Source of the DNA: Nocardia spumae
Lineage (GTDB): Bacteria > Actinomycetota > Actinomycetes > Mycobacteriales > Mycobacteriaceae
Assembly: GCF_020733635.1 (NCBI RefSeq)
Contig: NZ_JAJFZL010000001.1
Coordinates: forward strand, 4,960,001-5,024,000
Length of the DNA stretch: 64,000 bases
Direction of reading: 5' to 3'
Under the pieces are notes generated by a model, which did no database searches, was not told the DNA's origin, and saw only the letters and a program-made list of their open reading frames with translations. Position numbers and translations under genes: made by a program. Below, piece by piece: positions 8,565-17,500 of this stretch. Positions within the stretch are counted from its first letter, which is position 1. Every line of letters starts with the position of its first letter.

Positions 8565-9908
8565 ATGAGTGAACGGCAATTACATCTGAACGCCTTCATC
8601 TATCCCGCGGGCCACCACGAGGCCGCGTGGCGCCACCCCGAAAGCCGGCCGGACCGCATCTACGACATCACCTACTACCAGGAGATCGCCCGCACCGCGG
8701 AGGCGGCCGCCTTGGACGCGGTCTTCTTCGCCGACGGCCCGGCGCTGCGCACCGATGTGCGCTACAACGCCGCACCCGGTCTGGAGCCGATCACCCTGCT
8801 CACCGCGATCGCGTCGGCCACCACCCGGCTGGGGCTGATCGCGACGGCCTCGACGACCTATTACGAGCCCTACAATCTGGCGCGGCTGTTCTCCTCGCTC
8901 GATCACATCTCCGGCGGGCGTGCGGGATGGAACATCGTCACCACGGGTACCGACCTCGCCGCGGCCAATTTCGGCCTCGACCGCCACCCCGATCACGCCG
9001 AGCGGTACGCGCGGGCGCGAGAATTCGTCGACGCGGTGGTCGGGCTGTGGAACAGCTGGGACGACGACGCGGTCCTGCTCGACCGCGCCGCCGGGATCTA
9101 CGCCGATCCGGCCAAGATCCGTCGCATCGACTTCGACGGCGAATATCTGCGCGTGCGTGGGCCGTTCAACGCCGCCCGCACACCGCAGGGGCATCCCGTG
9201 CTGGTGCAGGCCGGGGCGTCCAACGATGGCCGGGCCTTCGCGGCCCGCTACGCCGAGGCGATCTTCACCGCCCATCAGCGGCTCGAGGATGCCCAGAGCT
9301 TCTACTCCGATATCAAGCGCCGGGCACGCGGTTTCGGCCGCGATCCCCAGCATCTGAAGATCCTGCCCGGAATCAGCCCGTTCATCGCCGGCACCGAGGA
9401 GGCGGCCCAGCGGCTGCAGCGCGAGTTCGACGAGCTCACGGTGCCCGAATACGGGCTCGGCCAGCTGGAGAGCATCACCGGACAGCGACTGCGGCACCTG
9501 GCCCTCGACGAACCGGTGCCGGCCGACTTGTTCTCCGACGCGGGCGATGTCACCGACAACGCGGCCAGCCGCCGTCAGGTGGTCGCCGGAATCGTGGCGC
9601 GTGATCGGCCCACGCTGCGGGGCCTGCTGCATCGGCTCGCCGGTGCGCGCGGTCACCGTGTGGTCGCCGGAACACCCCAGCAGATCGCCGACACCATCGA
9701 GGAGTGGTTCCGCCACGGCGCCGCCGACGGATTCAATGTCATGCCGCCGTACTATCCGGGCGGCCTCGAGGTGTTCACCTCGACGGTGGTACCGATCCTG
9801 CGCGGCCGCGGGCTGTTCCGCGAGGAATACACCGGCACCACCTTGCGCGATCACTTCGGATTGCCCCGGCCGCGGGGCGGCACCGGCCCGCTGATCGCAC
9901 CGAACTGA
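8565..9908 (+). CDS. NtaA/DmoA-family FMN-dependent monooxygenase
   Basis: 447 residues, same family as the enzyme at 4950-6245. It shows LDAVFFADGPALR, ASTTYYEPYNLARLFSSLDH, GRAGWNIVTTG and VLVQAGASNDGRAFAARYAE. It would oxidise an organosulfur or amine substrate with FMNH2 and O2. The ATG at 8565 is preceded by a GAGG-containing site. The gene is divergent from the flavoprotein-ferredoxin operon across about 230 bases, so a shared promoter region may control all of them. The reductase supplying FMNH2 is not encoded nearby. Confidence 0.87.
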   Translation: MSERQLHLNAFIYPAGHHEAAWRHPESRPDRIYDITYYQEIARTAEAAALDAVFFADGPALRTDVRYNAAPGLEPITLLTAIASATTRLGLIATASTTYYEPYNLARLFSSLDHISGGRAGWNIVTTGTDLAAANFGLDRHPDHAERYARAREFVDAVVGLWNSWDDDAVLLDRAAGIYADPAKIRRIDFDGEYLRVRGPFNAARTPQGHPVLVQAGASNDGRAFAARYAEAIFTAHQRLEDAQSFYSDIKRRARGFGRDPQHLKILPGISPFIAGTEEAAQRLQREFDELTVPEYGLGQLESITGQRLRHLALDEPVPADLFSDAGDVTDNAASRRQVVAGIVARDRPTLRGLLHRLAGARGHRVVAGTPQQIADTIEEWFRHGAADGFNVMPPYYPGGLEVFTSTVVPILRGRGLFREEYTGTTLRDHFGLPRPRGGTGPLIAPN

Positions 9909-9925
9909 CTCTCGGCACCGGCTCG

Positions 9926-11293
9926 TCAACGCGGCGGGCATTCGTCGGGTGCGGGGACGGCGCGCAGGCGCTGGTCGAGCCAGTCGACGGCCCCCGGGAA
10001 TCCGGCCATCATCGCGATGGAGTGTTCGCCGGGAACGTCGCGGTACACCGCCGCCACCCCTCGGGCGCACTGGGTTCCGAACAGCTCGCGCGAATCCGCC
10101 TCGGGAATCCAGATATCGAGCCCGCCGTGGTAGATGTACAGCGGCGCACCGGATTTCCGGTCGCGCAGGTCCGAGGCCGCGAAGATCTCGCGCGCGGCGC
10201 CGGTGTCGAGCGGATGGGCGTTGTCGGTCGCCACTTCGATCGGCACACCCGTCACGCCCAGGGGGCCGTTGCTGTTGCCACAGGTGTCGTTGACCGGTGA
10301 GGTGGCCAGCCAGCGGCCCAGATGATTGGTCTGCCGCAGCAGCTCCGGATGTTCGCGTGCGAAGGCCAGCGCCACGACCATCAGAATGCCCGAGGCGATA
10401 TTGCCGTCGAATCGATGCGCCACCTCCCGATAGTCGGTGACCAGACCGCCCACGGCCACCCCGGCCAGCACCTGCGACAGCTCGGGGGCGTACTCGCCGA
10501 GCAGCATATCCGCGGCATAGGCGGCGATAGCTCCGCCGGAGTAGCCGCCGATCGCGAATCGGCTGTCTCCCAAGGTCTTCGGCTCCACCGCCCGCACCGC
10601 GCGGATCGCGTCGAGTACCACCCGACCGGCTACCCGGGGTTCGGCATAGGACATCCGCGGCCCCTCGTGATCGGGCACGAGCACTCCGTAGCCGTGGGCC
10701 AGCGCCCACCCGGTGGCGGGCGGGAAGATGTCTCCCACACTGAATTTCGCGTGCACGCCGTGTGCCATGGCGTATCCGGGGGTGCAGCGCAACCCCAGCG
10801 AATTGATCGGGATCGCGTTCACCAGCACCGGGCGCGTCCCGGGCCCGGTCCACCGCGCGGCGGGAACGAGCAGGGTCGCGGTGCCGAACGACGGCGCGCC
10901 GGCCGCGCCGGTGGAGCGGAATTTCAGCAGCAGCGCGCGGGCGATGGGCACGACAGCGATCGGCGCGGCCGTGGCGGTCACATCGCGCACCTCGATCAGG
11001 TCACCGGGATGCAGCGCGTCGAGTCCGGCGGGCCACTGATCGAACAGTGGATCACCGGCGGGCGGCGACTGCACCGCCCGCCACAGCCCGGCGAGTTCCG
11101 GGGGCAGCTCGGCGCCGGGCGGTGACGGTGCGGGTGGCACGCCCGGTGCCGGAATCGCGCGGTCGATCCACTGCTGCCATTCGGTGGTATCGGCCGGCGC
11201 AGGGTCGTCCGCTCGGGCCGCCGGATACACCGTCGTCGATGCCAGCGCGCAGCTCATCAGCACGACGAAGGTCCAGATCCGGGCCGGTGTCAT
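9926..11293 (-). CDS. Secreted lipase (Lip family)
   Basis: 455 residues with an N-terminal signal peptide (hydrophobic stretch from about residue 5 to 22, then AARADDPAPA as the cleavage area). The body resembles secretory lipases (PF03583 type): nucleophile elbow IGGYSGGAIAAY, a later Asp in GGLDIWIPEADS and a His in VPGEHSIAM give a plausible Ser-Asp-His triad. It should hydrolyse acyl esters outside the cell. The ATG at 11293 has GGAGG about 6 bases upstream. It converges with the upstream monooxygenase gene and is divergent from the MFS fusion gene. Confidence 0.85.
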   Translation of the reverse strand: MTPARIWTFVVLMSCALASTTVYPAARADDPAPADTTEWQQWIDRAIPAPGVPPAPSPPGAELPPELAGLWRAVQSPPAGDPLFDQWPAGLDALHPGDLIEVRDVTATAAPIAVVPIARALLLKFRSTGAAGAPSFGTATLLVPAARWTGPGTRPVLVNAIPINSLGLRCTPGYAMAHGVHAKFSVGDIFPPATGWALAHGYGVLVPDHEGPRMSYAEPRVAGRVVLDAIRAVRAVEPKTLGDSRFAIGGYSGGAIAAYAADMLLGEYAPELSQVLAGVAVGGLVTDYREVAHRFDGNIASGILMVVALAFAREHPELLRQTNHLGRWLATSPVNDTCGNSNGPLGVTGVPIEVATDNAHPLDTGAAREIFAASDLRDRKSGAPLYIYHGGLDIWIPEADSRELFGTQCARGVAAVYRDVPGEHSIAMMAGFPGAVDWLDQRLRAVPAPDECPPR

Positions 11294-11611
11294 CGCACCC
11301 TCCACAACAGATCCACCAGGCCGGTGCCGGGCCGGTAGTGACTGGAGCCGAAATTCGGATCGAGATAAGCAACCACGCTGAAATTCACTGTGCCCCTTCG
11401 CGAATGACTGTCCCGAAGCACGCTCACCCTAGAACCGCCCGCGACGGCGGCGAATCGTTGCGGGCAGGTTTGCACAGACCTCACCAACCAGCCCCGCCGA
11501 AGTCGGTGCATGCCACAACGCCGGCGCCCGGCGCACCACACCGAATGTGCATCATGCATCTAATATGTATTATGCAAACAACGAGAAGTCGTCATCCGAG
11601 GGAGCAAGGGC
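11294..11611. other. Divergent promoter region, lipase and MFS fusion
   Basis: 318 bases without a convincing gene. The right half is AT-richer than its surroundings and carries the 29-base palindrome described separately. Promoters for both flanking genes must lie here; no clear -35/-10 pair can be fixed by eye. Confidence 0.5.
11548..11576. promoter_or_regulatory. 29-base imperfect palindrome upstream of MFS fusion
   Basis: The sequence starts tgcatcatgcatc and ends gtattatgca. Read against its complement, 11 of 14 arm positions match around a single central base. It ends 36 bases before the start of the MFS fusion gene, a normal place for a MarR or TetR operator. No regulator gene is adjacent. 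Confidence 0.5.
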
Positions 11612-13969
11612 GTGGAGAAAGCGCGATCCGCCGGCCATTCCGGCGGCATCCTGGCGGTGCTGGCATTCGCCGGTATCGTCGCGTCGCTGACACAGACATT
11701 GGTGGTGCCCCTGCTCGGGCAGTTACCGCAACTGCTGGACACCAGCGCGTCCAATGCCACCTGGGTCGTCACCGCGAGCCTGCTGGCCGCCGCGGTCACC
11801 ACCCCGGTATCGGGGCGGCTGGGCGATCTCTACGGTAAACGCCTCGTCCTGCTGACCTCGACGGTGCCACTGCTGGCCGGATCGGTGATCTGCGCGCTCT
11901 CGTCCTCGCTGTGGCCGATGATCATCGGCCGCGGGCTGCAGGGCATGAGCGCCGGTATCGTGCCCGTGGGCATCGCCGCGCTGCGCGATCTGCTGCCCAG
12001 GGAACGACTCGGGTCCGGTATCGCGCTGATCAGCTCCTCGCTCGGAATCGGCGGCGCCCTCGGCCTGCCACTGGCCGCCGCGGTGATCCAGTACTCCAAC
12101 TGGCGGGTGTTGTTCTGGGGCATGGCCGCGCTGGCGGTGGTGGTCTGCGCGCTGATCTTCCTGCTGATTCCGGCGACCCCACCCAGCGCCTCCGCCGGCC
12201 GGTTCGACGTACTCGGCGCGCTGGGGCTGGGCGCGGGACTGATCTGCCTGCTGCTGGCCGTCTCCAAGGGATCGAGCTGGGGCTGGGGCAGCGGGCTCAC
12301 CATCGCACTGTTCGTCGCGGCCGTGGTGGTCCTGCTGCTGTGGGGCTGGTGGGAACTGGCGGCCCGCAATCCGCTCGTCGATCTCCGGGTGACCGCCCGG
12401 CCGCAGGTGTTGCTGACCAACGGCGCCTCGATGGTGATCGGTATGGCGATGTACGCCCAGTCGCTGGTGGTGCCGCAACTGCTGCAGTTGCCGAAGGCCA
12501 CCGGCTACGGCCTGGGTCAGTCGATGATGGCGATGGGCCTGTGGATGGCTCCCGCCGGTCTGATGATGATGCTGGTCTCCCCTGTCGGCGCCAAGCTGTC
12601 GGCCCGCAGCGGACCCAAGATCACGCTCATCACCGGCTGCCTCGTCATCGCCGTGGGATACGGGTCGTCGCTCGCGCTGATGGGCACCACCTGGGGCCTG
12701 CTGATCGTGACCCTCATCATCAATACCGGTGTCGGCTTCGCCTACGGCGCCATGCCGGCCCTGGTGATGGCCGCGGTACCGCAATCGGAGACCGCCGCCG
12801 CCAACAGCTTCAACACCCTGATGCGCTCGATCGGCACCTCGGTGGCGGCGGCCGTGGTCGGCGCGGTGCTGGCACAGCTCACCATCTCGCTCGGCGGACA
12901 CGCGATCACCAGCGAGAACGGCTTCCGGGTCTCATTGCTGATCGGATGCGGTGTGGCCGTCGTGGGTGCGGCCGTCGCCACGTTCATTCCGGCGATGCGT
13001 CCGGCGTCCGCCGCCCCGGTGGTGGCCGAATCCAGCGAGCCCGCGACACCGATGCGTCACCACGACGCCGAGCCGGCCCACGCCGGCCACGATGGGGCGG
13101 TCGCGCACACCGCAGCCGAGACGGTCGTCGAATCATTGCCACAGCCGACGGTCGCCGGCCCGGTGGCCTTCGGACGCGTGCGCGACACTCGCGGTGCCGC
13201 CCTGCCGGACACCGTGCTGACGCTGATCTCCACCACGGGCCGCCAGATCGGCCGCACGACGTCGGCCGCCGACGGCTATTTCGAACTGACCGCACCCGAA
13301 CCCGGCTCCTATGTGCTGATCGCCTCGACCGAGGGCCGCCGGCCCGGCGCCTCCACCGTGGCACTGGGCGCGCTTCCGGTGCCCTGCGATGTGGTGCTGA
13401 CCGCGATGGCCGGACTGACCGGAATCGTCACCCGGGACGACGACGGCGCGCCGGTGCCCGACGCCCGCGTCTCCGCACTCGACAATCACGGCGACGTCCT
13501 GGCCTCGGCGGCCACCGACGGCGACGGCGAATTCGGGCTGCCCGAACTGCCCGAAGGTGATGTCACCGTCGCGATCAGCGCCGCCGGCTTCCACCCGAGC
13601 GCGGTCTCGGTGCGCGCGAGCGGCAGCGACACCGCCCGGCTGGCGATCACGCTGCACCCCAGCGCCCGCGTTCGCGGTGTGGTGCAGGGCTCCGACGGCC
13701 GCCCGCTGCCGGATGCCCGGGTGACCCTCACCGACTGGGTCGGCAACGTGGTCGACTCCCTGATCACCGGCCCCGACGGCAGCTACGCCTTCGCCGATCT
13801 GGACGAGGGCACCTACACCCTGGTCGCCTCCGGCTACGCTCCCGTGCACAACTCGGTGGTCGTCCGGGATCAGGGCCGCGATCTCGATATCGAACTGGGA
13901 CACGGGGTCTCGACCGCCACCGAGATCGATGCCGGCCCGGTCGCGGCCCGGCACTCGAGCGAGAACTAG
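11612..13969 (+). CDS. MFS exporter fused to carboxypeptidase-regulatory-like repeats
   Basis: 785 residues. The first 475 or so form a 14-segment DHA2-type MFS transporter (GRLGDLYGKRLVLL motif A near residue 70). After a His/Glu-rich linker come three beta-sandwich repeats at about 515-600, 605-685 and 690-770. Each has the pattern G.V....G.P.PDA.V.L followed by DG.F/Y...L..G.Y.L, as in carboxypeptidase-regulatory/CNA-B-like domains. The GTG at 11612 has GGGAG 8-10 bases before it. The repeats may face either side of the membrane. Export of a compound is likely; the purpose of the tail is unknown. Confidence 0.85.
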   Translation: MEKARSAGHSGGILAVLAFAGIVASLTQTLVVPLLGQLPQLLDTSASNATWVVTASLLAAAVTTPVSGRLGDLYGKRLVLLTSTVPLLAGSVICALSSSLWPMIIGRGLQGMSAGIVPVGIAALRDLLPRERLGSGIALISSSLGIGGALGLPLAAAVIQYSNWRVLFWGMAALAVVVCALIFLLIPATPPSASAGRFDVLGALGLGAGLICLLLAVSKGSSWGWGSGLTIALFVAAVVVLLLWGWWELAARNPLVDLRVTARPQVLLTNGASMVIGMAMYAQSLVVPQLLQLPKATGYGLGQSMMAMGLWMAPAGLMMMLVSPVGAKLSARSGPKITLITGCLVIAVGYGSSLALMGTTWGLLIVTLIINTGVGFAYGAMPALVMAAVPQSETAAANSFNTLMRSIGTSVAAAVVGAVLAQLTISLGGHAITSENGFRVSLLIGCGVAVVGAAVATFIPAMRPASAAPVVAESSEPATPMRHHDAEPAHAGHDGAVAHTAAETVVESLPQPTVAGPVAFGRVRDTRGAALPDTVLTLISTTGRQIGRTTSAADGYFELTAPEPGSYVLIASTEGRRPGASTVALGALPVPCDVVLTAMAGLTGIVTRDDDGAPVPDARVSALDNHGDVLASAATDGDGEFGLPELPEGDVTVAISAAGFHPSAVSVRASGSDTARLAITLHPSARVRGVVQGSDGRPLPDARVTLTDWVGNVVDSLITGPDGSYAFADLDEGTYTLVASGYAPVHNSVVVRDQGRDLDIELGHGVSTATEIDAGPVAARHSSEN

Positions 13970-13981
13970 TTCGACCGCGGC

Positions 13982-14015
13982 GCTGCCCGGCGGTCGGCGC
14001 CGACCGCCGGGCAGC
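13982..14015. terminator. Bidirectional terminator hairpin
   Basis: Two perfect 17-base arms, gctgcccggcggtcggc and its complement, abut with no spacer between two convergent genes. There is no T-run, as is common in actinobacteria. The symmetry suits termination from both sides. Confidence 0.65.
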
Positions 14016-14026
14016 CCACCACCACA

Positions 14027-14833
14027 TCAGGGCTTGTGCGCCACGACAGCGAACATGGTCACCGAGAAGTGGTAGTCGCCCGCCGCCACACCCCGCTGTG
14101 TCTCGGCGAGCAGGGTGTCGCGCTGCGCCTCGGTGATGATTCCTTCCGCCACACCGCGTTCGGTGATGGCGGTGTACATGGGCAGCACCATATCCGGTTC
14201 CCAGACGACCGCCTCGGATCCGATATCGTCGATCACGAAGCCCGCGTCGGCCAGGAACCCGCGTAACCGCCTGCCGGAGTTGCGATTCGGGCTGGTCGAC
14301 GCCATCCGGCGGCTCAGGATCTCGATGAGTTCGGGATCACCGGGGTGATAGATCGCGGTCGACCAGTCGCTGTCGATCAGCACCACGCGGCCACCCGGGC
14401 GCAGGACCCGGGCGATCTCCGCGGTGGCCTTCGCCGGATCGTCGAGGTGCTGATAGACCCGTTCGCAGCGCACCACGTCGACGGAGGCGTCCGGCAGCGG
14501 CAGATCGTAGGCCGAGCCCTCGAGGAATTCGGCTTTCACCCCGGCCGAGCGTTCCCGTGCGACGGCGAGCATGCCCGGATTCGGATCGACGCCGACCGCC
14601 CGGCCCGCATCGCCCACCAGCCCGGCCAGTTCGACGACCTCGGTGCCCGTCCCCGAGCCCAGATCCAGCGCCGTCTGCCCGGGCCGCACGGCCAGTGCGT
14701 CGCGAGCCCAGCGGCGCATTCGCACGACACCGGGTAAGCGGGCCTGATCGTCGAGCACCCGGACGATCAGCTCCTGTTCGGGATGATGCACCTGATCGAT
14801 GTGGAAGGACGGAACGCTGCTCTGATCGCTCAC
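14027..14833 (-). CDS. Class I SAM-dependent methyltransferase
   Basis: 268 residues with a UbiE/arsenite-type Rossmann methyltransferase core. Motif I is TALDLGSGTGTEVVELA near residues 55-70, followed by VGVDPNPGML, the acidic turn CERVYQHLDDP and VLRPGGRVVLIDSDW. It would methylate a small molecule. GTG at 14833 is the start, with only a weak upstream RBS. A TetR regulator gene lies 30 bases upstream on the same strand, so the two probably share a promoter at 15.4-15.5 kb and the regulator may control its own operon. Confidence 0.85.
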   Translation of the reverse strand: MSDQSSVPSFHIDQVHHPEQELIVRVLDDQARLPGVVRMRRWARDALAVRPGQTALDLGSGTGTEVVELAGLVGDAGRAVGVDPNPGMLAVARERSAGVKAEFLEGSAYDLPLPDASVDVVRCERVYQHLDDPAKATAEIARVLRPGGRVVLIDSDWSTAIYHPGDPELIEILSRRMASTSPNRNSGRRLRGFLADAGFVIDDIGSEAVVWEPDMVLPMYTAITERGVAEGIITEAQRDTLLAETQRGVAAGDYHFSVTMFAVVAHKP

Positions 14834-14863
14834 CCAGCCAGTATGCCGCGCGCTTGCGAGAGC

Positions 14864-15412
14864 TCAGTCGAACAGCATCCGGGCGGCCCGGTCCAGGACC
14901 TCGCCACGACTGTGCCCGGGATGGTCGGCCTTGATCAGATGGTTGGCGATCACCACGGAGAATGCCAGGAGCGCAACGGCTTCCACATCCTGCGGCGCGA
15001 CGCCGGAGGAGGTGAGCAGCGTCCGCAGATATTCCATCCGGGCGTTGTCCACCTTCCGCAACCGCGCGGCGACCTCGGGGTCGTGCCGGGCCCAGGCCCG
15101 GATCGCGAGATCCAGGTGGGTCAGATCCTCGGCGAAGGTGAGCGTGCCGGCCCGGCGGATCTTGTACTTCGGATCCCCGCCCTCACGTTCCACCTGTTCC
15201 TGGACGTCGTCGACGGCCCGGCGCTCCCACTCGTCGAGCATCGCCCCCAGCAGTTCGTCCCGGCCGCGAAACTGCCGGTAGAACCCGCCTCGGGTGACCC
15301 CGAGCCGCGCTGCCAGCGCTTCCACCCGGACGGCGTCGGGCCCCTTGTGCTCCAGTACGGACAACCCGGCATCGATCCACGCCTGCCGCGGGGTGCGCAC
15401 AGGTGGTGCCAT
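14864..15412 (-). CDS. TetR family transcriptional regulator
   Basis: 182 residues. The N-terminal helix-turn-helix is clear (VEALAARLGVTRGGFYRQFRG, about residues 25-47), with an all-helical C-terminal half. The ATG at 15412 has AGGAG about 7 bases upstream. It is first in a minus-strand pair with the methyltransferase and divergent from the DUF2867-like gene. A perfect 10-base inverted repeat in the shared promoter (15481-15507) is the likely operator. Confidence 0.87.
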   Translation of the reverse strand: MAPPVRTPRQAWIDAGLSVLEHKGPDAVRVEALAARLGVTRGGFYRQFRGRDELLGAMLDEWERRAVDDVQEQVEREGGDPKYKIRRAGTLTFAEDLTHLDLAIRAWARHDPEVAARLRKVDNARMEYLRTLLTSSGVAPQDVEAVALLAFSVVIANHLIKADHPGHSRGEVLDRAARMLFD

Positions 15413-15480
15413 CACTTCTCCTAGTCGACGGGCCCGGTTCTCGCCGGTGGTCGCGGGCCTCTTGATTAGATCACCCCACA

Positions 15481-15507
15481 ATAGATACAGTACTGTTCTG
15501 TATCTAT
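15481..15507. promoter_or_regulatory. Operator-like inverted repeat
   Basis: Arms atagatacag and ctgtatctat are perfect inverted copies with a 7-base spacer. The site is AT-rich and lies between the divergent TetR gene (15412) and the gene at 15539, 31 bases from the latter's start. Binding by the adjacent TetR protein is the simplest reading. Confidence 0.62.
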
Positions 15508-15538
15508 CGAATGGTTTCGAAACCGGAAGGTTCTCGCC

Positions 15539-16075
15539 ATGCCCGTGCATACTCCCCCCGTCGTTCGCCAACGCGGAATAGCGGACGACCTCCTCGCACT
15601 CACCACCCTGGCCGATGTGGTCTACGTCGACTGCCATGTCCTCGACACCCCCGCCGCCACCACGCGCACCGCCGAGCAGTGGGCGCGCGCCATCATGGAG
15701 CAGGTCTCCGACACCGTGCGCGCGCGCCTGACCGCCGCCTGGGCCGGCATCGAACTCGACCTCCACCCCGGCGCACCGGATACGGTCGCGGGCTGGCGGA
15801 TCGGTTTCGCCGCACCCGAATGCGTTGTGCTGCGCGCCGATTCGAGCCTCGGCTTCCGCGGTGAGCTCGTGGTCGACGTCAGCGACGGCGCGGTGCAGAT
15901 CGCCACCTTCGTCGCGATGGAGGGCACCCGCGCACCCGATGCGTGGTTCCCGGTCGTGCCCGGACATCTCGCCTTCGTCCGATCACTGCTCGAACATGCC
16001 GGGCGGACAACCGAGTCCGGTCCCGCATCGTCCCGGTGGGTGGGAAGGTCGCTGCCGGCCGATCGGTCCGGATAG
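15539..16075 (+). CDS. DUF2867-like hypothetical protein
   Basis: 178 residues without a signal peptide or membrane segment. The pattern CHVLDTPAATTRTAEQWARAI, the long middle helix and the final VVPGHLAFVRSLLEHA resemble DUF2867/SRPBCC-like proteins, but the match is from memory and weak. The ATG at 15539 is preceded by GGAAGG. It sits directly behind the TetR operator and is probably the main target. The gene is followed by an NTF2-like protein and an SDR, perhaps in one transcript. Confidence 0.7.
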   Translation: MPVHTPPVVRQRGIADDLLALTTLADVVYVDCHVLDTPAATTRTAEQWARAIMEQVSDTVRARLTAAWAGIELDLHPGAPDTVAGWRIGFAAPECVVLRADSSLGFRGELVVDVSDGAVQIATFVAMEGTRAPDAWFPVVPGHLAFVRSLLEHAGRTTESGPASSRWVGRSLPADRSG

Positions 16076-16139
16076 GTAGGTTCACCCGCGAGGTGCGGTA
16101 CTCGCCGTCCGGGCGGCACCGGCCCTCGGAGGAGGTTGC

Positions 16140-16643
16140 ATGTCCGATCCGTCGCCGGCCGCTACCGATATCGCCGAACTGGCGAGACGCCTCGCCCGCT
16201 GGGAAGCCGTCGAGCAGATCAAGGCGCTCAAACACCGGTACTTCCGAGCCTGTGATGCCAAGGATCCCCAGGGCTTTCGCGATTGCTTCATCGTGGGCGC
16301 ACCCGTCGACTACGGCGATCTGGGCAGCACCGACGCCGAGGGTATGGCCGCGGTCTTCGAATCCATCGCATTGCGGCAGGTGGAGGGCCGCGACGTGATC
16401 CTCGATATGCACCACGGCATGCACGCCACCATCGACGTGCACGACGAGTCCACCGCCACCGGGCGGTGGACCCTGCGATTCCGGCAGGTGAACCTGATCG
16501 ACAACACCGAGACCGTCACCAGCGGTGAGTACGACGACGACTATCTGCGCCGCGATGGGCAATGGAAGATGTCGGCGTGCCGCTTCCGCCGGAACTGGTC
16601 GATCACCCGGCCGATCGACGCCGACTGCCGGATCACCGGGTAG
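16140..16643 (+). CDS. SnoaL/NTF2-like protein
   Basis: 167 residues with the NTF2-like layout of the SnoaL_4 group: an N-terminal helix with WEAVEQIKALKHRYFRACDAKD, the sheet segment HHGMHATIDVHDE near the middle, and SGEYDDDYLRRDGQWKMSACRFRR at the end. Members act as isomerases, dehydratases or binding proteins in polyketide, steroid or aromatic metabolism. The start has a strong GGAGGAGG site at about 5 bases. The SDR gene begins 10 bases downstream, so the two are almost certainly co-transcribed and may act on one substrate. Confidence 0.83.
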   Translation: MSDPSPAATDIAELARRLARWEAVEQIKALKHRYFRACDAKDPQGFRDCFIVGAPVDYGDLGSTDAEGMAAVFESIALRQVEGRDVILDMHHGMHATIDVHDESTATGRWTLRFRQVNLIDNTETVTSGEYDDDYLRRDGQWKMSACRFRRNWSITRPIDADCRITG

Positions 16644-16653
16644 GGGCGCGACG

Positions 16654-17493
16654 ATGACACGAATCGCCTTGGTGACCGGCGCCGGGCGCGGCGTCGGCAA
16701 GGGCATCGCCACCGCGCTCGGCGCGGCCGGCTGGACGGTCTATGTCACCGGCCGCGGCGAGCCCGGCAGCGACGGGCCACTGGATCGCACCGTCGCGGAG
16801 ATCGGCGAACGCGGCGGAACCGGCATCGCACTGCGCTGCGATCACCGCGATGACGCCATGATCGCCGAGGTGTTCGCGCGGATCGCCGGCGACCGGGACG
16901 GCCGGCTGGATCTGCTGGTCAACAACGTCTGGTCCAACCCCGACGGTTTCACCGGTTTCGCCGAACCCTGCTGGCAGCGCCCGCTCGACGATTGGGACAG
17001 CCTCATCGGGGTCGGACTGCGCGCCCACTACGTCGCCGCGGTGCACGCCGCGCGGCTGATGGTCGCGCGTGGCAGCGGTGTCATCGCCAACATCTCCTCG
17101 TTCGGCACCCGCGGCTATCTGCATTCGGTGCTGTACGGGATGTCGAAGGCCGGACTAGACAAGATGGCCTTCGATCTGGCCGTCGAACTGCGCGGAACCG
17201 GTGTCACCACACTGTCGCTGTGGCCGGGCGTGGTCCGCACCGAGAAGGTGCTGGCGCTGGGCGTCGACGATATCGAGGGATTCCCGATCGCACACGCCGA
17301 GACACCGGAATTCGTCGGCCGGGTGGTGGCCGCACTCGCCGCCGATCCGCAGATCGGCGCGCGCAGCGGACAGACGATCATCACCGCCGAGGCAGCCGTC
17401 GACTACGGGATCACCGATATCGACGGCGGCCAACCGCCCTCGCACCGGGCCGCTTTCGGCGGTGGGCCGATCTTCGGCGCCGACATCCGCTGA
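16654..17493 (+). CDS. SDR family oxidoreductase (DHRS1-like)
   Basis: 279 residues with the classical SDR signatures: VTGAGRGVGKGIA nucleotide-binding loop near residue 8, LVNNVWSN near 88, catalytic Ser in NISSFGTRG and YGMSK (Tyr-x-x-x-Lys) near 165-169. It should oxidise or reduce a carbonyl or hydroxyl group with NAD(P). The ATG at 16654 follows a GGGG site. It is placed 10 bases behind the NTF2-like gene and converges with the luciferase-like gene 7 bases further on. Confidence 0.87.
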   Translation: MTRIALVTGAGRGVGKGIATALGAAGWTVYVTGRGEPGSDGPLDRTVAEIGERGGTGIALRCDHRDDAMIAEVFARIAGDRDGRLDLLVNNVWSNPDGFTGFAEPCWQRPLDDWDSLIGVGLRAHYVAAVHAARLMVARGSGVIANISSFGTRGYLHSVLYGMSKAGLDKMAFDLAVELRGTGVTTLSLWPGVVRTEKVLALGVDDIEGFPIAHAETPEFVGRVVAALAADPQIGARSGQTIITAEAAVDYGITDIDGGQPPSHRAAFGGGPIFGADIR

Positions 17494-17500
17494 GGCCGGC

